DNA of 64,000 bases from NCBI GenBank assembly GCA_025890175.1, contig JANPYM010000003.1:1957795-2021794 (forward strand), given 5' to 3'. A program made the position numbers and the translations under genes. The DNA is from Ciborinia camelliae (lineage: Eukaryota; Ascomycota; Leotiomycetes; Helotiales; Sclerotiniaceae). Each line of letters starts with the position of its first letter. Within the stretch, counting starts at the first letter, position 1. The notes under the pieces were generated by a model that ran no database searches, was not told the origin of the DNA, and worked only from the letters and a program-made list of their open reading frames with translations. Of the stretch, positions 50,548 to 61,090 are shown one piece after another.

Positions 50548-51337
50548 GATGTAAGAGTGAGTTGGGTGGGAGATGGTACAAAAGTCATCGGGAGACGGAG
50601 GAAAAGAATTAAAATACATAGGGAAGCGGAGTTGGAGTTTGATGGGTATTTTCGGTAGGCTGGATAGGTATGCGTACAACAAGGAATACAATCAGGACAA
50701 AACTTTTATCTGAATTTTCCTTTGCTACGGGATAGTGGATAAATATCAATCCCTTTGAATTAGAGTTATAAACTGACGGTCAATAATTGCATACAATAGG
50801 CCAAAAAGTCCTCACTGCAGTACATATACTCAACAAAAACCGTGCAAATGGTCATGCATTATTCGTAAGATTATCTCTTCGTGTCATCCATCCCATTGTT
50901 GAATTTAAAATCAGACAATTGAGAGTTTCATGAGTTATTGAAGGCTGTTCGATTGTCGAACCCTGACTCAGATAAAAGAGTGTAATGACGTATCCAAGTT
51001 CGTTCATCCGTCAGATGCAGTTCTGAGGGGATATTTGATTGGAGAGAGAAGCCTCGGAGGCTAAAATGTAGTTGGGGATGCTGAAACAGCAGTGCTGACT
51101 GTGCTTTGAGTTTGTGATCGAAACCTTTGTTGGGAAGAGAGAGAGAGTGTGTGTGTGATGATTATGTGATGGAGGATTGGTACTATTTGAAGTCATTTGA
51201 ATAGGCGAAACTGAATCTTCTCTCTCGACTTACGTGAGTGAGGGCGTTGTCACTGATATTTTCTCTGAGGTGAAGAGGAGCTCCAAGGAAAAAATCTCGT
51301 CTACCCAGAAATCTGGCAAGTCATCTTCATTCGATGA
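50548..51337. other. 790-bp spacer
   Basis: 3' flank of the cotransporter and of the broken ORF on the opposite strand. A short GA/GT repeat at about 51138-51158. No gene seen. Confidence 0.5.
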
Positions 51338-51798
51338 CTAATTTTCTTCAAAATTGTCATCGTCATAGAATGTTTTGTTTATGGACTCTAGATTGGAGTT
51401 AGAATTCTCCTCGAAAACTTCATTTTGGTCTTCGGGGATGCTTCTAGTACTCAAGCAACCATCAAGGACTACTCCTTGGCTCCTAGCTAGATCTTCCAGA
51501 TAAGACTGCTCGTCAAAATTCCAAAAAATTCTGCAAACCTTTGTTCCCTCATATAAGTTTCGACAAAATCTTCATCAAACTCTTCATCAATACCGAAATC
51601 CACAAAAGCTTCACGCATTATTTTAATAGGGACATGATCTTTATAATAATCGAAGCGATTTGGTAAAATAGAAGCGAAAAATAATGAATTCTTGAAATCT
51701 AGTCCAGAGTTCTCGCTTGCTGGTTCCGCTCGAATATCAGCACCGTGGTATCTCTGAAAGTATACCAAGATAATACAGGGTTCCGGTTTATTCTTCAT
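51338..51798 (-). pseudogene. Frameshifted ORF, unknown protein
   Basis: A 103-codon frame starts at 51798 (MKNKPEPCIILVYFQRY) and runs to EQRFAEFFGIL, then stops at 51487. If the frame is shifted by one at the A6 run at 51523-51528, protein-like sequence continues (NFDEQSYLEDLARSQG) to a TAG at 51338, about 154 codons in total. The region is acidic (GIDEEFDEDFVETYM). The interval is one base short of a multiple of three, fitting a single-base loss. It could be a recent pseudogene, an assembly error at the homopolymer, or part of a gene with an intron not recognised. No family recognised. Confidence 0.5.
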
Positions 51799-52916
51799 AA
51801 TGTAGGGTCGGGCTTCTTGTCAATGCAAGCCATTTCAAGACTTCAGAAGTCATGGTTCGGTTCATGACGGCCAATACATGAATTATGCATGCCAGTCGCT
51901 GCGACTTGGGGGCCATGCATTGCCAACCAGTCTCACCGTCGCGTGGCATATCGACAAATGACACGAATCAAGTAAATCGCAAAGGTCTAGTACCATGACC
52001 ACTTCCAGTTTGAAGTCTTCCAAGATATATCACCGTAATTCTGAATGGGGACTTCAACAATGACTCTCAAAGCCATCGATAATTCCGACGCAGACTGAAG
52101 ATCTGGTAAGCCGCCCAACAAATCAAATGTACAGTATATTTGCCGCATTCTAAATCAAGGATATAATTCTCAAACGCGCTCCAAATTACACAAAGCCTCG
52201 CCATCCCAACGGCTATTTATGGAGTCCGAAGACTCTGAACAGCCCACCGTGGCCTCCGAGGGGTCGAAGAAGGCGAATTATATTATATGTAATTCTTGGT
52301 TCGATATCTATGCCACTTCTGATGCTATATCTTGTCGCAATATACAGCAGCACACGTCCTGATCATAAAGTCTTCATGCCGCTGGGATTGTGTGCCTATG
52401 ATTCAGATGATATGGTTTTGGGAGCGTTTACCGTCTTCTCATATGTAAACGCATGAGCTGGACAAACCTGCAAAATGATTAAAAATGAGACTGTACTTCT
52501 GGTGGCATCAAGACGATGCTTTGGGGTGGATGTTTAGCTGGCTAAGGCTACATTCCAGCACTTGTTGTCCTGGGAACTTGAAAGTTTTCGAACACTGATT
52601 CGAGAACTTCGAAAGAAAAATCATCACCAATTTCTGTGTACGAGAGGCTTAACCATGCCATCAATGGGTTAAAAAGTATTGCATATTAATCTGTCAAAAG
52701 CAAGATAAAAATCCATGTCCCTTCCTATTCTGCCGGTTCCAATTACCCACGACCCGATGATCCTCCACATTAAGTTTTCGCTTTCCTCTACATCGCCCAT
52801 CAAGTAAATTCACTCCATCCATTCCCTCCCCTCCCCATCCCATCCTTTTACTTTCAATTCTTTCACTTCCTCCAAGAACTTTCAACCCACCAAACTCGTT
52901 CCTTCTCTCTCTCCCC
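51799..52916. other. 1.1-kb spacer
   Basis: No gene supported; small frames have no family features. The right part is the 3' flank of the small GPI-type protein. Confidence 0.5.
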
Positions 52917-53289
52917 TCAAAAAGTCAAAAGCCATCCCAAAAACACAGCGAGTCCCCCAATCGCAGTATGGGGCGACATATTCTCACCCGCATTAATGAT
53001 ACTTGTTCCAGTTGCAAATCCACCCGAGTCCGTGATAGTGGGACTTGTAATACTAACAGTGCCATTTCTGGTACTTGTTGGACCTTGACGTGTGCTGATG
53101 TTATTTTGTTAGGTTGAACTTTTTAAAGAGAAATAGGGAGAATGGAGGAGGAAAGAAGATGGGCATTTACAAAGTTCCGTTGGTATGAATGCTTGAATTT
53201 GAGGGAGCCTGTGCTTGGACTTGCAGGGAGAGCATGAGGAGGATGGCGAGGGTAGCAAGGAAGAGGACGGGTTGGTAGGTGCGAGGCAT
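52917..53289 (-). CDS. Small secreted, probably GPI-anchored protein
   Basis: Two minus-strand exons (53289-53171 and 53094-52917, phase 2, 76-bp intron) give 98 aa. Residues 1 to about 27 are a signal peptide (VLFLATLAILLMLSLQVQA). The mature part is short, Ser/Thr/Asn/Gly-rich (NGTVSITSPTITDSGG) with several N-glycosylation sequons. The C-terminus ends in a hydrophobic stretch (AIGGLAVFLGWLLTF) preceded by small residues, the usual GPI-attachment arrangement with a likely site near Asn-Ala-Gly. No family name; such short GPI proteins are common at the fungal surface. Read without splicing the first exon ends 40 codons in, so the intron is supported by the hydrophobic tail it restores. Confidence 0.72.
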
Positions 53290-53774
53290 GATTAATTGAG
53301 GGAAGTATGTTTGCTTTTATTGGGATTTGTTTCGTTGAAATTTCTCAAGGGAATTATATTAGCTTTTATTGGGATTTGTTTTGTTTGAAATTTTGAGAAG
53401 ACTTCTCTTTAAGTAGAAATCTGGGTTATAAGTTTTGGAGAAGATTCACTTGTAAATTTCATTCATATGCTACCAGCCTCAGATCAGACTCCCCGCCACA
53501 ATTCCAGTCCAAGAGATGAAAAATATTTCCGGTTTTAGTAATGTATAGGATTCAAATATGCGCGGCGAGCTATCTAGTGAATGTTTATTCTGGGATTTTA
53601 CATTCCAATCACCAGCCCTACGCGCCCAACCCCAGCACGCATCGTTTGAATAAGCTTTGACCTCTATCTCTAAGTAGACACCAAAAACAAAAGAATAGAG
53701 CAAGACCTCAAGCAGTATGAGTTAACGTCATGCTGGTATGCATACAACCTTCCAACCATTCACATTGCTTACCG
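53290..53774. other. 485-bp spacer
   Basis: Promoter side of the GPI-type gene. It contains two near-identical copies of a TTTATTGGGATTTGTTT motif at about 53315 and 53366, a local direct duplication. No gene seen. Confidence 0.55.
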
Positions 53775-54206
53775 TCAACTTCCGCTGACCAGCCCAATCT
53801 TTTGCATCTCGACTCTCTTTTAAAGCTGTGCGAACTTTGCTAGAGTGTATGATGCCAATGCCTTATGCTGACCCACGCAAGCACGTGGTCATCCTCCGAA
53901 TAGCATATACTGGAAAGGGCCAGGTTTGATAGAGTGCCATCTGTCCGGGTTGAAGGATTCGACATCATTCCAAAATACCGATTCAATACGGTGTAAGCCA
54001 TAAAAATTTGCCCATAGCTTTGTGCCTTTAGGTATGTAGATGGCCGATTCGCCATCTCTTTTGGTAGAGTGGTATCTGTCAATGATAGGATGCCCATAGT
54101 CACGTCGATGGTTTGATGACTTGGCTTTAGTGGCTCGACTAGTCACAATAACATATAACAAAAAGGATAACAGAATGATCCAACTGATATCGAACATTAT
54201 GAGCAT
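53775..54206 (-). pseudogene. Cytochrome P450 relic with internal deletion
   Basis: The minus strand encodes a P450-type membrane anchor (MFDISWIILLSFLLYVIVTS), followed within about 30 residues by C-terminal P450 sequence: SAIYIPKGTKLWANFYGLHR, then DVESFNPDRWH, the PERF-type motif, and the heme region QYMLFGG-PRACVGQ. The helices between (I-helix, ExxR) are missing, a loss of several hundred residues. A TGA at 53891-53889 interrupts the heme loop at the glycine of GGGPR, and a TAA at 53822-53820 follows in FAQL-KRVE. The heme cysteine codon itself remains. No functional enzyme is possible. Confidence 0.85.
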
Positions 54207-54981
54207 ACGTCAAATGAAGTATCTCGACAGCAGCAGTAGGACAGTGGTCCACAGGCAAATAGAACATTCACATCCATCTTATCTCGTGGAGAAGAAATTA
54301 ACAGTGACCAACAACAATCCGACAGAGCTAACGCATATTATTATATCCCAACATCGGTGGCATGATGAGGCCTGCTATGCACTTGCAATGTAAACAGCTC
54401 CCATAAATATTGCCGTGCTGTGCCGTTCTACCTAAGGTAGGTCGCGTAGCATTGTATGCAGTGAAACCTCAGAGAGGTAGGCAATGTTTACAACTTTAAG
54501 ATAATTTATTGTAAATTGTAATCCAGAAATTACGCGTCTTGCTAAAGTGTTAAATAGAAATCGAGTAACATCCGTTATATTGATGTATAGAGAAAGCCAG
54601 GATTACCTAGTCTTAAAAAACTCTTAAAAACACGTATTTTTATGTTCAGTCACCCTATCCAAGTGGCTCGAGCGTTACGTAGCAAGACGACTGAGACTCG
54701 GAAAAGAAATATCGCCCCTGGAACCGCAAAACAGTCAATCAACCAACAATCAACGTTCTGATCTCCAGCTACCCCCGCAAACTTTATAAGGATACGTCAG
54801 CGTTTTAATATTTAATTGCTTCAACACAACGAGCCCAGATATTGGACAGCAAACATCAAATAAAAAGGAGTTGTTCACTCAATCCATATCCCGATATTGT
54901 GTTCGAACCAGCATCAATCCCTTGTCACACGGCCTAAGGTTCCTCCTGCTGTGCTGTGCTGCATTTCTTCATACATCAAGC
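54207..54981. other. 775-bp spacer
   Basis: No gene. A stretch near 54660-54720 resembles a tRNA 5' half but lacks a B box, so no tRNA is called. The right part is the promoter and leader of the prenyltransferase gene. Confidence 0.5.
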
Positions 54982-56148
54982 ATGTCCTCGAGGCACGTCT
55001 CCCAGCTCCGGAAATGGATGCTAGCCTCGCCTCCTATCGAATGGGGCATCGATAAGCTGAGAGAGTTACTTATTGGCGCATTGCGACAAGGTCCTATTCC
55101 TCAACATGTAGCATTTGTGATGGATGGAAACAGGCGATTTGCGCGAAGTCATAAAATAGAGACAGTAGAGGGACATAATCTGGGATTTGAGGCTTTAGCA
55201 AGGGTTTGGCTTCCTGCAAGACGGTTGGTGTTCCTTGCTAACATGATTTGCAGATACTGGAGGTCTGTTATAAGTCCGGAGTGAAAGTCGTTACGGTTTA
55301 CGCATTCAGTATAGAGAATTTTAAACGATCGAAATACGAGGTGGATGCTCTCATGGAAATGGCAAAGGTTAAGCTAGTACAATTGGCGCAACACGGGGAT
55401 CTACTGGACAGATACGGAGCTAGTGTTCGAGTTCTTGGTCAGAGGAATTTGGTCAAAGATGATGTTTTGGAAGCTATTGATAGGGCTGTCGAGATGACCA
55501 AGAACAATGGAGAGTAAGTTGGGTGATATCAATGCTCCCGAGTCTGGAATTCACTAACACTACTTTAGTTGCGCACTCAACATATGCTTCCCATACACAT
55601 CTCGAGATGAAATCACAACCGCAATCAAGACTACTGTAGAAAACTACTCAAAACCAACACACACACAACAGCGACCTTTCTCGCAGACCCGAATTACACA
55701 AAAGCTTAAATCAAGGAATGTCCACTCGGTACCAGATCCAGCTTTAAGAGCAAGCTCTCCTACCCCCTCGAACATATCCGAGCCGGACGAATCCGTATCA
55801 TCCTCCACAACCTTAAATCCCGAGTCGCCGCCAACAAGCAGCCCGGAATCTGGAGTGTTCCCCGACCCCGAAATGATATCGATAGACACGCTTGAAGAAA
55901 ACCTATTCACAGCTGGAGATCCTCCTTTAGACCTCTTGATCCGAACGAGTGGGGTCAACAGATTGAGCGACTTCATGCTATGGCAATGCCATGAAGATAC
56001 AGAGATAGTTTTTTTGGACTGTTTATGGCCCGAGTTTGATTTGTGGCAGTTTCTACCTGTCCTGGTGGAGTGGCAGTGGAAACAGAAGCACGTGGAAGAT
56101 AAGGCGCCAGGTAATGGAACAAAAGCATCAACTGTTAGAACTCGTTAG
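54982..56148 (+). CDS. RER2: Dehydrodolichyl diphosphate synthase (cis-prenyltransferase)
   Basis: Exons 54982-55203, 55254-55513 and 55569-56148 give 353 aa. The start MSSRHVSQL is the first in-frame ATG. The catalytic motif [13 protein letters not shown] (Asp48) binds farnesyl diphosphate and magnesium; [16 protein letters not shown] and [18 protein letters not shown] are the other conserved regions. The enzyme adds isoprenyl units in cis to make the dolichol precursor for N-glycosylation and GPI anchors, at the ER membrane. A Ser/Pro-rich insert of about 90 residues ([16 protein letters not shown] and around) splits the domain before [12 protein letters not shown]. In yeast the catalytic subunit pairs with Nus1; the C-terminal RxG motif of that partner is absent here, as expected. 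Confidence 0.92.
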
Positions 56149-56754
56149 ATATCCAGGGAAATTTTGGGGGGCAAAAGGGCATTATAGAAGGGATTCGGGA
56201 GTTCGAGATGATTTTTGCTATGGGAATAGTATTTTGGAGACTGATAATGTAGGGTAGGGTTGCCGAGCATATCTCTGCAAAATCTGTAGAGATTTACCAA
56301 ATTGAATCTACTTGTCGTATAAGAACAATGGAATGTTGGGGGGAGGGGTGATGATTTAGGTAAAAAGGAAAGAATATTTATTTACGTAGCAATGACAATG
56401 AATATCAAAAATAATTCAATTAAGCTCGGCAGTTTATTAAGCTTGAAAGCCATGCAGACTACCGTAATTAGCCCAATCTGGGCGGTGAGAATTCTGCCCC
56501 CGCGCATTTTACCCTAGAAGGCCGGAGTGATCACCCACCCAGATCTTCTGCAACTCTACAAAGCTGGCAAACGTCTTAACAATTTTGATAGCTAAGACGA
56601 CTTTCTCGAATCTAATGCCAACTTCCAATGGACTTCAAAAGTTAAAAAATACACACAGAAACTCTTTGAATCCGATTTGCGCGTGTCGCACAGCTTCCTC
56701 CTCGAATTCCTCTCCTGGTTGTCGAAATTGTGGAAAAGTACGTCGACACTCACA
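56149..56754. other. 606-bp spacer
   Basis: 3' flank of the prenyltransferase and promoter/leader of the ING gene. No gene seen. Confidence 0.6.
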
Positions 56755-58996
56755 ATGAAAACTACAAAAGCACCTCCTTCGGACCCCTCTTCGAGCCGCA
56801 GAGCTCAACCTCTACGGCAAACACGAAATAATCCCCCTAGATCCTCAATCTCTGGCTCTCGATCGTTTGGACCAAGATGTTTGATTGGCGGCGGTGATGG
56901 AGTATCGAATGCGGATCAGACCGTCGAAATATTTCCTGCGATAACCCAGTTCGCAGATGCTATATCTGCGTTGCCAAAGGAACTCGTGCGACACTTTACA
57001 TTACTCAAGGAAGTCGATGCGAAAGTCTTTGGGCCAGAAGAGGAGCTCGCAAGACTCGTCGACATTGCGCTCAACACCCCACCACCGACAACAGCCAATT
57101 ATTCTTCCAACACAAGATCTGCCTCTAAGAATGGGCATCATCATTTGTCCAGCATAAATGGTTCATTAGCAAATGCTCAAGGTGGGCCTGCGGGCATGTT
57201 GATGGAGATGCAGGGGGAGTCGTTCGTTCCCGCCAATCCAGCGTATGCTATTTATCATGCTCCTAACATGCCTAGAAGACGACAATTCCAAGCATGTGCT
57301 AGTTATATGCAAAATATGCTGGTATCTCTCGATGAGAAAAACCATGTTATCTCGACCGCTGCCGAAGCACTAAACAAACAACTTGCACGTCTCGATCAAT
57401 GTTTCCCCCACATCGAAAAAGAAGTGAGCGAGGAGGCACGATACGGTAGTACTACTCATTGGGCATATCCTGAGAATCGAACATCTAAGGCCAATCCTGG
57501 TAGTAGCTCTAGAAGGGACGCCCCTCCAGTAAACAACCTTAGTGCCGCGGCACAGCATGTAGCAGACGAACACGCTGCGAGGAGTGATGCGAGGAAGCAA
57601 GCATTGCTTGCAAGGAAAGGAGCCAAGACCCAGCATGCAGATTCGGATTTTGACGATAATCAAGAAGGGAAACGGGCAGAGTCAAGTAAGAGGCCGCACG
57701 GAAACAGCAAAGCTAGGAAAGCTGCTACTGCAGAGACGCCAACGGGCGTTGGCCTTGGAATAACAAACGGAAATGGCACAAATGGAAACCCTCCTAAAAG
57801 GCGTAAGGTCGAGAAAAGTGCAAATGCTGGCCCATCAGTGGAGCGTGCTATGAATGGAAGTTTTGGCAGTAATGGGACTGCGTCAAAGGGCAAAGCAGTA
57901 GCGAGTCCTAGGTCAACTCCAGCACCAGATGGAACCAAAAAGCCTGCAAGAGCTAGAGCCGCACCAAACGGACAAGCAAGAAAAAGGTAGGTGATTTGCG
58001 CTGTTCGAGAGAAAAAGTATTTTTGCTAATTGACGATCAATTAGGAATAACACCGTAAACTCTGCAATGTCGCCATCATTAGCATCCTCTCCGATTCGAA
58101 CTACATTTCCCGATATTAGACCGCCTGGGCGGGCATCCCCTGCTCCTGCAAATGGTGGGAGACCGGCTTCAGCAAGGGCTAGACAGAATTCAGTACAATC
58201 ACTTGCGGATACAGCACGGCGACCTCCATCTTCAGCTTCGAACAAGCCAAACGGAAATGCACCTGGCACACCTGATCTGGCAGCTGCTGCAAGTGTGACC
58301 GGGAAAACTGTCCCGGAGATCAAGCCAACAGCGAAAGACGCTGGCACAAATGACAAGGGAGAAGATCTTCTTGAGGATGCTCAACCACAAAATCCCGAAG
58401 TACTAGGCGGCATCGTGGTAGGTAACAGCAGAGAGAGTATGAAACGAGAAGAGCCTGTAGAATCCAATGGGGATGTCATGCAGGGCATTCAATCAATAGC
58501 GATTACCACTACAAAGAGTGGCAGAGCAAGCAAACCATCAACACCAGCAATGCCTTCTTTCATCGAGCCAGTTCGCTCAAGGTCATCGCGCAGTATTCCA
58601 GATCCCGTATCTGCAGCCAAAAGAAGCCACAAGAAAGGCGCAGGTGCAGCCGCTCAACTTATTGCCCAGCAAAACTTGGAACTCGATGATACAACAAGTA
58701 GTGCGCAAGGCGACGATGAGGAAGCCGAGATTGATGCAGATGAGCCTACCTACTGTTACTGTAATGGTGTTAGTTATGGTGAGATGGTTGCTTGTGATAA
58801 TCTCAGTTGTGAGAAGGAATGGTTCCATCTCGAATGCGTGGGCTTAAAAATCGCGCCCAAGGGTCATAGTAAGTTCGCCCACTCTTTTGGTACCTCGTGT
58901 GAACAAACAAACTAATATGGTATAGCAAAATGGTACTGCGATGATTGTAAAGAGAAGATGAAGGCCGGGAATAAACGAATCAGTAACGGTCGATAA
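56755..58996 (+). CDS. ING-family PHD-finger protein (chromatin reader)
   Basis: Exons 56755-57986, 58045-58868 and 58926-58996 give 708 aa. The start [11 protein letters not shown] is the first in-frame ATG with a plausible context. Residues about 60-240 contain the ING helical N-terminal domain ([26 protein letters not shown] and [17 protein letters not shown]). The middle 400 residues are disordered, with a basic PPKRRKVEK nuclear signal. The C-terminal PHD finger [39 protein letters not shown] has the full C4HC3 ligand set and should bind H3K4me3. The three yeast members act in NuA4 (Yng2), NuA3 (Yng1) and Rpd3L (Pho23); which of these this is cannot be fixed from sequence, though the long linker is like Pho23-type fungal proteins. 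Confidence 0.92.
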
Positions 58997-61090
58997 GGAT
59001 AGTCGGGAAAACTACAACAGGACAACGGAGTTTTTCGGTCTTGTTTTGATACCTAGGTGGCTCAAACTTGTAGCTTTATGGTGCGTACAGGCCCATTGGA
59101 GTATGGATATTGGGCGTTAAACTTTTCTGGGGGCTGCTTACATAGAAACTGCGTTTGTTTTTAATGTATATAATGAAAGTAGATTCGATGAAAATGAATC
59201 TTCTCAAAGCAAGTCAGGTCGAAGTGTGATGCATATGCATGTGATACCAGGTCTTCTGTAATGCGATGAATTGTGCAAGTGCTATCATCATTAGGTACCT
59301 AGGTAGGTATATAATATAAGCTTACCATTATTTTGTACTTTTACGTACGCGAAAAGAAACTTGATTAATTGGTTCACGTGATAGAGAATATATTGAACAT
59401 GTTCGGACTTATCTCATCACCGTTCCGCTTCGTATCATCCCCAGGAAAGAAACATGCCCTCTGCATCAAACCTATGGAGGGATGCAGTTTATACTCATTT
59501 CATACGTATGTCGCTGATGAGCATATTTTCTTCCATTCATTGACTCCCCTATTATATGATAGCTGTTTGCGACTTTGTTATTTTCGCCATTGCCACATTC
59601 ATATACATGTATATCTAAGCTGATAACATGTACCACTATGCATTTGGGGAGTAGGATACCACCTGCATATTACATTTTTCGAGGCAACAATTCCTGGTTC
59701 AGTGACAAGGATTCAGAAAGCGTTACCTCAACTGGCCGAGATCTCTTATCCTTTGAGTATCTTCTCTTTGATTTGCTTCTATTGGCGTATATTTTGGCGC
59801 TCCAACGCGGTCCAACACGCTCCAACATGCGAAAGATACTTTTTGTCCTCGCATTCTCCATTAGTGCTTGGGTTAAAAACTAACGTGATTTTACGTTCCC
59901 ACATGCGTCGCGTTCTAAATCCTTCGTACATATAACAATTTTTTATTCGCGGCCCTGAATTATAACGAGTTTAAGATCAATTTTTCCGTGGAGCTAGGAG
60001 GCTATTCTTCTTCTGTTCCTCGTTATGGATTTATCCATCTTCTTCATCTTCTTAGTCAAGTGATTAGATAAAAGCCGTAATCAGCATCTCCAGAGTTCGT
60101 AATGTCTGATGTGCCTGCTTTTCGGTAGTTCTTTATGGATGCTATCCGTGGTAATGAGAGGAGCTGGAGGTTTGAGGTATGGAAATTCAATCTCGGACCC
60201 GGTGCATGTGAAGAAGGTGCTCTCATTGGCCTTTATTCTCACTATCCATGCCAATTACAATGAATCAGTGAGCAAACCAGATTGCATAATGATACTTGAT
60301 AACAGAATATTTGAGGTGCATCCACGGCGTTTTGGACAAAGGCCCAACACAACACAGCCCTGGAATTAAAACAGAGTGACACTTTCACATGACAGTTCCA
60401 AGTTGAAGGAAATGAAAACGAGCAAAAAGACTGAGTTGATCGATAGGTTCCTCGAAAATTAGTCCACATATAACGGAACCTCAAATTTTCCTATGCATTA
60501 GGGTCTGATATCCGTGGTGAGATGACGCGACATCGTATCTAGCTGCAGGTTGGAGGCGTGAAGAGGTTACGTAGCCCCACTCGGGGCGGGCAGGGTTGCA
60601 GTCGGCGGACCCTAACAGTTATTCACTGAACGAGCAAGAGTGCTATAACGAGAACAGCATGCATTATGCATAACGATAATCTCTGGCGCCGTTTTACTAC
60701 AGCGCTCAAGTAGATACTCCTCACTTTGCACTCTCCATTGACTTGCTTGCATTTTATCCCGCCATTTTCTTGTATCGATTTTCAGTATCAACTATCAGTT
60801 CTCGCCTTCCCTCTTACTCCGAGTCTTTATTTCTTAGATCTTGTTTAAACAATCCTCATCTCCATCTTCCTCTGTGTAAATCTACACACAGTTGAGAGCA
60901 TAGCTTCAACAGTTAAAAGCCTCTTATTGTTGGACTGCAGTCCGGACTATTTGACACACTAAGCCCTCTTACATCTGTTCCAATATCGGCCATTTAAATT
61001 TAGCTCCGCACTGATAATCATTATAATAGGTGGGTGGGATGTTAATGAAGCCCTTAATGCAGTGTTCAACAGACACCACTCATATATCCT
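58997..61090. other. 2.1-kb spacer
   Basis: No gene supported. Contains CCTAGGTA elements at 59050-59059 (3' UTR of the ING gene) and 59292-59310. Short frames here are not protein-like. Confidence 0.5.

Noticed and set aside
54655..54725. tRNA-like stretch (AAGTGGCTCGAGCG, then ACTGAGACTC)
   Set aside because: It resembles an A box and anticodon arm of a class II tRNA, but there is no GGTTCGAATCC-type B box and no matching acceptor stem.
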